DNA from: Zygnema cylindricum
Lineage: Eukaryota; Streptophyta; Zygnematophyceae; Zygnematales; Zygnemataceae
Length of the DNA: 64,000 bases
Assembly (NCBI GenBank): GCA_037447655.1
Contig: JBBHKE010002729.1
Span: 124,001-188,000, forward strand
Direction of reading: 5' to 3'
Part shown: piece by piece, positions 55,275 through 64,000 of the stretch
Layout: each line of letters opens with the position of its first letter
Position numbering within the stretch: the first letter of the stretch is position 1
Made by a program: the position numbers and the translations under genes
Notes under the pieces: generated by a model
What the model was told of the DNA's origin: nothing
Databases searched by the model: none
Seen by the model: the letters and a program-made list of their open reading frames with translations, nothing else

Positions 55275-56654
55275 GTGGAAGATTGCCCAAAAAATTTGTC
55301 AAAGACTAAACGCACTCGCGGAACGGCTAGCTTTACCTCGTGACGGCGTGACTAAACTCTTTTTGAAACCATAAAAAGCTCCCTTAAAGATTTAATGGCA
55401 TTTCAATTATCAGAGTAAGGACCACACATCGTGACGTAACAAAAGCAATAATCGTGCCCGTCCGCAATTTTACTTAGAGCAACGACGTAACTTCTTGCAA
55501 TTCCAAAGCGCCGCATGATGCCGTGGAAGATAACTTTTCACTAAGGAAAGCAGGACGTTCATTGGACGCCCACATAGTTTCTTATTCGAGGATTACTGTA
55601 GTCGTAAAAACTTCGTGGATTCGATAAATTATGATGTACGGTCACTATGGCTAGCATGCATCAAACAATCCGTACACATTTCACTGATTGGGCGTGTGAA
55701 AAAGTACGCCTTTTGTACTTGTGGTAGCAAAGATTTTGGGCTTTGGGCTCATTGGACAATTTGCATTTTAGGTTTTGTCTTTTTCAGAAAGTGAAACTAC
55801 GGTGGTTCCATTTCACCAACCGGAACATTTTTCTGTCCATTCAAAATTCGCCACGTGGCTAGTATAGCAAAAAAAACGAAGTCTGTAATTTTTTGATCGT
55901 TGTTTTTACTCCGTTCAATATTTTTCTGGCATGAACTTCAGATTTTCGGCGAATCAGGCTCCTTTGCGACACCCAAGAACGTTTCTTAAAATTTTTACAA
56001 GCAAATTCAATGCTCCTGTTTTTTTTTGCTTTCCCGTACCATCCAATTTCCCGAGGCTATCGCCAACCTTTGACCTTTTGCATGTCAATCTTTGCGTCCC
56101 ATCGACGTTTTCCAAAAATAGCGAAAGTGAAACGCAAATCGTCCCGATTTAGCCCCAACACAAACTTGAGACCGTCGGATTGAACAGCATGAACACGTGG
56201 CAAAATGTCGCTTGTCAAAACAGCATGCCAAGTGACAACAGATCTGCACCGTCCAAAGTCACTAGATTAGCATGTTGAGTCGTTGCATTAAAGCACAATG
56301 TCACATCACAAGCACATTTTGTATGAAAGTATCGCCAATTATTATTTTGAGACGGGTTGTAGCATTAAAATTCAGACACTTCACCATAATAGCTTCTAGT
56401 TTACCATAAATAAAGAAATGGAATAGGAAAAGAAAAGAAAATAAGGAAAAAAGTCAAATATTGTTTCCTAATGTAACTGCTTGGGGCTGTCTAGGATACA
56501 GCTAGTCTTGCTTGATTTTTTGTCGATTTTTGAAGCTAAAATCCGTTTAAGAAGAATTACAGGTGGTGTATCAATCATTTGACAAGCTTTCACTTGGGTT
56601 TTTCTTTTTTTTTTTCTTTCATTTAGCCTTGTAGTTGAAATCAATAAAATTGTA
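55275..56654 (+). repeat. 5' flank of the NPH3-WD40 unit, copy C
   Basis: Aligned with the flanks of copies A and B, with more small deletions. Landmarks: gcgccgcatgatgccgtgga, attggacgcccacatagttt and cagatctgcaccgtccaaag. Confidence 0.72.
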
Positions 56655-58433
56655 ATGGTAACCTTTCTCTCTGACATTTGAGTAAAGAATTGGCACCTTG
56701 ACTCCGTAAATTGAGGTTCGACAAATAAGTCGATTTTGATCTCGCCTCGGCAGTTCTCAATTTTTTGGATCAAAATGATGATAACGAACCTTGAAAAAAA
56801 AAAAAAACCGCTTTGTGACTCTATTGACTACCTCTCAGGGCGCTTTCTAAAAGACTTTGAATTTGAAGATTTTAGAACATTCCGACTCCATTCCTTGTCG
56901 GGGAAAATTGTATCCCAATATATAACTGGTAGATTCTTTTGTTCATCAATTTGTGGTGAAAGTGATCAACTCATGTGAATTCTGATCCTCGAAAATGTCA
57001 AAAGAGCATCGGTCGCAATGCAGAACAAACGGATTCCTATACAACCAGCATATTTTCCACATTATATTTTGTTCAGAAGAAGAAAATCTACGACTAGCAA
57101 GAAAACATGAAAAAGATTCATTCACAAACAGTTTCGAAAAATGGTGTGGACAAGGAGGCTGGAACGTTAAAAAGGAAAGCTAGCGTGGACGTTAACTCTT
57201 TACAGGAGTGTAAAAAAAACAGCCTTAAGGTAAGTTTTATTTTTTTTCCTTTTGTGGGACTTCCTAAATTATTGTATATTTTTAGATTGTTATTTTACTT
57301 CTTTAAATTTTTTAAAGATATTTAAAATAACATATGGTGTTGATATTTGGCGTTTTAAAATCTAGAGACTTAAATGTGTAAAGGCCCATGTCCATTGGTG
57401 TACTTGGGATTTTTATACTGAGACATTTTTTTTTTCTTTTCTTTTTATTTTCTGTTTTTCACATATGGAAAACTGCTGAAGATGACAGTAGCCACAGAAT
57501 TTAGTCTTGATTATGCTATTCGAGATCTTGTTTTGATTGGCTATAAATTGTGGCAAGTGGAAATTCCTTGTCTTATTTGAATATAAATACGAAGGAATTT
57601 CTTTCCAAGAGTGAAGGTTTTAATGTGGCTGGAATCGTTTATGATTATCATTCAGGGCTACTTTGGGTCAGTTATAATGTCGGTTTGTTATTTGTACTCA
57701 AAGAAGAGACAACGACACCTTCAACTCAAATCGAGAGTTGTATAAAAGTACTTACGATAATAAAGAGTACATGCTATGTGGGTACCAATAATAACATTTC
57801 GGAGTGGACATATTCGAAATCGATATGTGACTATAAATAGACTCACAAAATGGCTTCTGTGACGCCGATTTGCAGATGTGAGAGGTGAACTGTGGTCAGC
57901 TCACAAAAATAGAACCGTTATGTGCTGGATGGATAGAAAGTGTAAAGAAATATTTCCGGACCACTCAAGATTGGTTACTTCGTTTGTGGCAAATGAGTTT
58001 TTATGGGGAGGACTAAACAACGGAAAAATAATTTGTTGGGATTTGGATGGGGAATTTGTTAACGATTGGCAAGGACATCCGACAGGAGAAGACTTTGTGG
58101 TTGGGAGGGGAGGATGGAAGTATTCGAGGATGGAAAGAAGAATGGGGAAATCTCACACGTGTGGCTATTTTGGAAGCACATTCGGGTCCAGTGAGAGCTT
58201 TTGTTTGTGGTTCGGATGGAAGTATTTGGTCCGGAGGTGATGACAAATTCGTAAAACAGTGGAAACAAGACGAAAAAGAAGAAGAAAATGAAGATAAAGA
58301 AGATAAAGATGTTGTCGTGCATGACAGTACAACCGTGAATGGCATGTATCAAATCCAGCTTGGGTCGCCGATAAACATTAGAAAATGGATAAGTATTACA
58401 TATGAACATTATGCGCGACCACAACCAGAGTAA
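56655..58433 (+). pseudogene. NPH3-WD40 copy C, pseudogene
   Basis: The start codon (56655) and a donor (after 57229) are kept, but exon 1 is riddled with single-base deletions and the NPH3-like sequence is readable only in short pieces. The exon 2 acceptor is changed from CAG to CAT (57462-57464), so normal splicing would fail. Exon 2 retains blades such as LWSAHKNRTVMCW, LWGGLNNGKIICW and IWSGGDDKFVKQW, with a stop near 57838 and a shift near 58090. The final residues run into inserted sequence after about 58310 and stop at 58431-58433. It is the most decayed of the plus-strand copies. Confidence 0.85.
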
Positions 58434-59735
58434 AAAGCATATATACCGCAAAAAATAATAAATGAATCTGCTCGAAAAGACGAAACATGCCAAACAAATG
58501 GACTAAGCAAAATAAACAAAAGACAAAGCAAGATCAAGTAAGTAAGGATGGAATTTCCTATTTGCGACTGTAGCCACTAGACCTTGAAGACTTTCAATAT
58601 CTTCGGAGTCCAACTAGTTGAAGACTTTCAATATCTTCGGAGTCCAACTAGTTGATCAGAACCCTTCCTTGACTAGACGAAGGAGCCGAGATAGCCGGTA
58701 TTCCCACAGCCAGACAGGACGACTAGCCTTTACACTCAGCGCTCTGACAGCAAGAAAGGGCAAAGTCTACAAAACACAAGTCGCACACCACAGCAAGTAG
58801 GCGCAAAGTCTACAAAGCACAAGTCGCACACCACAGTAAGTAGATAACAGTCTGGAGGGAAACCTTGGAGGGAAACCTAGCAAGTAGACAACAGTGTGGA
58901 GGGAAACATTGGAGGGAAACCTTGCAGGGAAACCTTGTATGCCGGCTTGCGCCAATAGATTATGTAAGGACTTGTTACAAAAGAGAATATGGAGCTAAGA
59001 GACAGTTCACCAGCATCAAACTATGGGTCTTTTATAAACCTTAACTCGAAGCTAACCTGTAACTAAAATACTTAGATGAAACCCTAACTATAGATGAAAC
59101 CCTAACTATCAAACAGTTCAACAAATTGCGAGAAAAACGCCTACCAAAAACCGAGAAACTTCCAATGTTGGATTCTTGTTCTTAAATTGCAACTGTTTCT
59201 AAAATGCCAAATGGCATTTATCCTATGCTTTCGCTAACCGTACAGCCACATTAATTCCTATACGTCTTTGAGCATACAGGTTTCTAAGTTTCTAGAGTCG
59301 ACCGCTACGTGGCCGCTTCGGAATGCCTTACATCTACACCTCGAGGATGCAAACCCTCTTTAAGCTAAGCAAAAATAATTCATGAACCTCTGAGGGTTCA
59401 TGACTTCAGACATTTGTCAAGTTTGGAGCCGTTAGAGTTTTCTGACATCCGATGCGGGATGTCGCGCACCGCACCTTGTCAGGAGCAGCGATTTCATACC
59501 TGCCCAGCTTCAGCGAACACCCTGCGCTACCTGCCCAGCTTCAGCGAACACCCTGCGCTACCAGGCCACGCTGATTCCACATCATGTTCTCACTGTGCCG
59601 TACGTGAGTATAATCCGGTCTTTGTCTCGTCCGTATCTCAAGGTGTACTCTCGGATATAAACATTTCACGTCACCTATACGTCAATTAGTATATGACTAA
59701 GTAATAATACCCGCCGACGTCTTACGGCATGATAA
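58312..59735. mobile_element. 1.4-kb insertion in the 3' end of copy C, LTR-like
   Basis: The 3' flank common to all copies (gtcaaaaa... tgcgatc... gtgggatcgacgag) resumes only at about 59735, so about 1.4 kb was inserted. Inside are three small tandem duplications: 34 bp at 58586-58653, 43 bp from about 58761, and 31 bp at 59500-59561; plus a TATA-like tttataaacc near 59031 and a hairpin catgaacc...ggttcatg near 59381-59402. The features recall an LTR, but TG/CA ends and a target duplication could not be fixed. Confidence 0.55.
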
Positions 59736-60300
59736 TGTCAAAAAAAAACATTGAAAACGTATTATCTAGTGGAAGTAAATTTGCGATCCGGCTAACCTTG
59801 TGGGATCGACGAGAAGTCAATTATAAAATTTCACAATATAAATGTATGATGTGACATAAAACGATAATAACACTTATGTATTGGTCAGATGATGAGATTT
59901 TTTAGGATTTGATAGCACTTTCCACTTGTTTTGATTTTTATGAATGTGTTTGTTTCTTTGTTGTAGAATCCCTAGTTTTTTTTTTAGTTTTGGTTGTGAT
60001 AATGTCTATAAACTCCTCTTAACTCCTCTTAAATGATAGTTTTCGGGATTCCTGTAATTTTGAACATGAATATACTCTCTTGGTCTTCCTTCCTACAAAT
60101 GTTTCAAATCACATTTTTTGATTCAAATAGTTTTACACATCATAATATTTTGCAAAACGTTGTTTCTTGTTTCAAATTATCGCTTCATAATTTCATCACA
60201 AAATGTCACTTTATGTCATAACTTACCTTGTCTCATCCAAAGTTTTCTGATAGTTATACATGTATGTATTTTATATGGAGATATATACATAATATATTTT
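59736..60300 (+). other. 3' flank of copy C
   Basis: Collinear with 28050-28560 and 52994-53530, for example gtgggatcgacgagaagtca and caaatgtttcaaatcacatt. No gene. Confidence 0.6.
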
Positions 60301-60302
60301 AT

Positions 60303-60478
60303 AAATAGAGAGAGAGGGAGATTCAAAATTTCTTCAAACGAATGAGAAGATTGTGATATTACTTATGTCCAAAGACTTGGAGGGGAGGGGGATAGAAAGA
60401 AGGGGAAGGGGAGAGGGGGGGCGGCGGAAGGGATAGAGAGTGAGAGGGAGTGGAAAGGAAAGAGGGGGCGTGGAAGGG
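60303..60478. repeat. purine-rich tract running into the gap
   Basis: Words like gggaaggggagagggggggc continue up to the first N. Confidence 0.8.
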
Positions 60479-60977
60479 NNNNNNNNNNNNNNNNNNNNNN
60501 NNNNNNNNNNNNNNNNNNNNNNNNNNNNNNNNNNNNNNNNNNNNNNNNNNNNNNNNNNNNNNNNNNNNNNNNNNNNNNNNNNNNNNNNNNNNNNNNNNNN
60601 NNNNNNNNNNNNNNNNNNNNNNNNNNNNNNNNNNNNNNNNNNNNNNNNNNNNNNNNNNNNNNNNNNNNNNNNNNNNNNNNNNNNNNNNNNNNNNNNNNNN
60701 NNNNNNNNNNNNNNNNNNNNNNNNNNNNNNNNNNNNNNNNNNNNNNNNNNNNNNNNNNNNNNNNNNNNNNNNNNNNNNNNNNNNNNNNNNNNNNNNNNNN
60801 NNNNNNNNNNNNNNNNNNNNNNNNNNNNNNNNNNNNNNNNNNNNNNNNNNNNNNNNNNNNNNNNNNNNNNNNNNNNNNNNNNNNNNNNNNNNNNNNNNNN
60901 NNNNNNNNNNNNNNNNNNNNNNNNNNNNNNNNNNNNNNNNNNNNNNNNNNNNNNNNNNNNNNNNNNNNNNNNNNNNN
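60479..60977. other. assembly gap (499 N)
   Basis: Unresolved bases. The apparent reading frames across this interval are artefacts. Confidence 0.98.
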
Positions 60978-62400
60978 AGATAAAAACGTCAAGTTCTTGG
61001 GGAAACAAAAAAAAAACAAATGACGCCAAGATTTTCTGTTTTTTTTCCCTTATTTTTTATTTTTTACTTTTTTTCTTCTTTTATTTTGTTAATAAAACAC
61101 TGGAATTATTAAAAAACAAAAGTTTTGATACCCATAATAAACAAATACTTTTCTTTGGAAATAATACATTTGGGATAAAAAATAATTGAAAACGGAAAAA
61201 ATAACACAAATTATATTTAAAATTGGTGACAAGCTGACAAATTGAATAAAAATAAAATAATTTCTTTTTCTTCTTCAAATCCAAACTTTTTGTTTAATTA
61301 CAACCACTCACATCCACACAAATACAATAATAATATTTTTTTTTCCAACCCCTTTTCTTTTCTATTTTTTGTTGGAGTAGAACCGCAGTAAACAAAAAAA
61401 AAACAAAGGGGTTCTTGAACTGCAAAAATAGAAAATAAATAAATGGTAATTAGAAGTACACTTTCCTGCAGAGTAAAGGTGATGAAGTAAAGAAAAAAAT
61501 AACCTTCACAAAAAATTAAACGACAAAATAACCAAAAAAAATACAAACTAACAAAGAACATAGTGATACATAGGATTAAGAGAGTTATATACATATACAT
61601 TTCCAGTGCATGTAAAAAAAAAATTCAGATAAACATAAAAACAGTAATAAGAAATTACTAAAAAGATAACAAAAAACTAGAAAACCAGATACTAAATATT
61701 AATAATATAAAAAGCAATATCGGATGTGCAACATTTTCAATATTTCCCAGTTAAGAAAAACGTGTGTCTTTCTTTTTTTTTGTTTATGCACTTCAAAACA
61801 AAAGTAGCAAGAAAAAAAAATTACAACTTACATTTTTTTCTTCGTTGATTTTCTGTCGAGAACATTGACGGAAAAAGAAAAGGACGACAAAAAAAAAAAA
61901 AATCTAGAATCTTGGAAAAAAACATTATATTTTCTTTGAAAAAAAAATATGGGACATATTTTGAGAGAAACAATGTACAGATAACCTTTTTCTTCTTTCC
62001 AAACTTTCCTTTCTAAATCTTTGTTAGTTTTTCTTTCAAACAAACCTTTAGTTCTAATCCTTTTTTTCCATCGAAATTAGACCATACCACACAAAACCAC
62101 TCTCGCTCCAAAGTTTTTTTCTAACTTTCGGAGTTTAATTTTGAAACAGATTTTCTTGGATCAAAAGGTGTTTCTTTTTTTTTTCTTTGGGCAACTAAAA
62201 ATGTCCAATCCTTATTCGGTTTTTTTTTTATCTCTTTTATGACTTTTATTTTAGCAAACTCGAAATGATTGTCAAAAAGAAATATTCAGATTCGTTTTCT
62301 CCTAAAGGATCAGTCAATCCGAGGATCGATCGATCCATCGAACTTCATCGATAAAGACGTCAAATCCAGGATCAGCATCAAGATCAATCCTAAATTAATG
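60978..62400. other. AT-rich intergenic sequence, nothing recognised
   Basis: Very AT-rich with many A and T homopolymers of 8-14 bases. No coding or repeat family was identified. Confidence 0.55.
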
Positions 62401-62518
<118 letters not shown>

Positions 62519-62687
62519 AAATATATGAAAGAAAAATGAAAAAAGGGATTCGATGAGGGAAGAAAAATTAAATAAGGCATTTCATTTTTATGTTACATTT
62601 TCCTTTTGATTGTCAATGCTTTTTTGTTTTTTTATATCTGAAATCTCTTTCAATGCCGTCCAGTCAGCAAACAACTTTTTTACTGTT

Positions 62688-63010
62688 TAGTCAATTTTGG
62701 TCAACTTTGGTCAATTTTGGTAAATTGATTGACAATATGGTATATTTGGGTCAATTTCGATCAAATTCCAGTCAATTTTGGATAGTTTTCTGGTCAATTA
62801 GAGTTAATATTGGTTAGAGTTGGTGAATTTTGGTGAATTCCAGTCAATGTTGGTCAATTTATGGTTATTAGTTAATTTTGGTCAATATTGGTCAATTATG
62901 GTCGCAATATTCGTAAATTGTGGCCAAAATTAATCAGTCTTGCATAGTTTCTTCATCAAATGTGGTCAATACTAGCAAATTTCGGATCAATTTTGATCAA
63001 TTATTGGTAA
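62688..63010. repeat. degenerate tandem array of ttggtcaattt units
   Basis: About 20 or more imperfect copies of an 11-12-base unit (TTGGTCAATTT or TTGGTCAATAT) over about 320 bp, ending just downstream of the kinase exon. It would lie in the intron after that exon. Confidence 0.75.
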
Positions 63011-63046
63011 ATACTGCACTTTAAAATTAAGAAATTCACTCCTCAC

Positions 63047-63345
63047 CTAAAATCTCCATCGGCGTAATCCAGTCTGCCGGCAAACATTTTAGCATTGCCC
63101 GAATCAAATCTCGGATATCTCTCGAAACTTTCGTCCACAAGCCATTGTCCACGTCCAGAAGATGCGTACAAATAACATTGAAAATTTCGGGTACGGAGGT
63201 CGCACAAGAAGGGGGTATTCCCAATAATAAAATACAAAGAATAAATCCGAAGGACCAAATATTGGATTCAAGAGAAGAAACCCCTTTTTTCAACTTTCCG
63301 GGGAGCCGTAATGAGGGGTACCCACGATTTCCGCCAGTTCTAGGG
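63047..63345 (-). CDS. protein kinase C-lobe exon, partial, with a frameshift
   Basis: Minus-strand exon with a pyrimidine-rich acceptor (CTTCCCAG, complement of 63346-63353) and a GTGAGG donor (below 63047). It reads ELAEIVGTPHYGSPE, like the kinase activation segment and APE motif, then after a one-base shift at the C-run NIWSFGFILCILLLGIPPSC and DIRDLIRAMLKCLPADWITP, subdomains IX to XI of a Ser/Thr kinase (calcium-dependent or CAMK-like in feel). The DxWSxG aspartate is Asn, and the Arg expected in the last subdomain is Trp. N-lobe exons must lie beyond 64000 and later exons below 63040, where none was recognised. With a shift and two changed key residues it may be a pseudogene or a pseudokinase; a base-call error could explain the shift. 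Confidence 0.7.
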
Positions 63346-63351
63346 CTGGGA

Positions 63352-63625
63352 AGAGAGAGAGAGAGACAAGAAAAGTAGTTTTCAGTAAGGGAGAGAGAGA
63401 GGGGAGGAAGGGAGAGGGAGAGAGAAAAGAGAAACAATAGTGTTCACTAAGAGAGAGAGAGAGAGAGAGAGGGAGAGCGAGAAAGAGAAGGGGGGACCAG
63501 AGAGGGGGGGAAGCGGGAGAGGGAGAGAAAGAGAGACAGAAGGGGGGAGGGGGAAAGAGGGAGGGAAAGAGGAGGGAAAGAGGGAGGGCGGGAGGGAGGG
63601 AGAGATAGAGAGAGAGAGAGAGTCG
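63352..63625. repeat. purine-rich tract (GA/GGGAGA type) in the kinase intron
   Basis: Long gagagaga runs and gggaggg words. On the minus strand this is the pyrimidine tract before the kinase exon acceptor. Confidence 0.85.
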
Positions 63626-64000
63626 GATCTTAGTTCTTGTAGGTCTACTATTGTTAGTGTAGATCTGATTCCGGTTCAGAAATATTATATTTTCACATGA
63701 TGACGTCAGCAGGACAAACGTACTAAAAACCGTACTAAATATGAAGACAGTAAAGACAAAGTCGACCTATATACAGCCAGTCCGTACAAAAAAACATATT
63801 TGATAGTTTCCACCAGCTGACTCAGGACTTTTGTCTTTTAGTGGCCAGGTAAAGACAAAAATAGAACTGTCGAATGACGACAAAATAGAAGAGGTTACCC
63901 GAATCGACTGTTTTCAATAGTAAGATTTTCCTGTGTATAATACAAGTATTCAATTATATAATACTAGTATTATATTATATAATGCCAGTATCATATTAAA
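63626..64000. other. unassigned right edge
   Basis: Probably intron of the kinase gene. The last 60 bp contain a repeat of tataatactagtattatatt and ataatgccagtatcatatt. No coding sequence seen. Confidence 0.4.

Noticed and set aside
60334-61189. Long frames of 177-249 codons near 60.4-61.2 kb
   Set aside because: Most of their length is the N gap.
63036-63437. N-terminal Leu/Ser-rich part of the kinase frame
   Set aside because: It is the pyrimidine-rich intron before the acceptor at 63346; coding similarity begins only at the exon.

Overview
This is an AT-rich, intron-containing nuclear window from the green plant lineage. The evidence is a ten-exon hexose/H+ symporter of the plant STP / green-algal HUP type, an NPH3-like domain (a family known from streptophytes), plant-type Ty3/gypsy and Ty1/copia elements, and many short inverted-repeat DNA elements. 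A streptophyte alga or a non-flowering land plant fits best, because the symporter looks intermediate between algal HUP and land-plant STP proteins. I cannot name a species. No rRNA, convincing tRNA, CRISPR or bacterial signal was found.

Layout. 1-2773: gag-protease-RT of a minus-strand Ty3/gypsy element with its LTR and primer-binding site. 3022-5890: a decayed plus-strand gypsy element that has lost its reverse transcriptase. 6042-6905: short DNA elements. 9175-14022: the intact sugar symporter gene. 14777-18440: a nested stack of TA-flanked and TTA-flanked inverted-repeat elements. 21028-21904 (minus): a WD40 pseudogene. 22277-24864: dispersed repeats, including a block that recurs identically at 54324. 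26329-28044: an intact two-exon gene joining an NPH3-like domain to a seven-bladed WD40-type propeller. 28.7-37 kb: purine-rich tracts, Harbinger-like repeats and a minus-strand copia fragment. 38066-41342: a stack of elements nested three or four deep. 41.3-49.8 kb: duplicated blocks, a 193-bp tandem repeat, two TTA/TA elements and a solo LTR. 49.7-60.4 kb: two more copies of the NPH3-WD40 unit, both pseudogenes. 61-63 kb: AT-rich sequence and microsatellites. 63047-63345 (minus): one exon of a protein kinase running off the right edge.

Only three loci look like host genes: the symporter (intact), the NPH3-WD40 gene (one intact copy of a local family with three broken relatives) and the partial kinase (with a frameshift). 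They show no operon-like linkage. The strongest candidate for something undescribed is the NPH3-WD40 domain fusion and its local amplification. Next are two structured families of non-autonomous DNA elements: one with ends CACCGCGAATCGCTATTAGTG and TA flanks, the other with ends GGGYRTGTCCCCATGT and TTA flanks. Neither has a transposase in the window.

Two assembly gaps (42880-42889 and 60479-60977) lie beside duplicated or purine-rich sequence, so copy number and order around them should be treated with caution.
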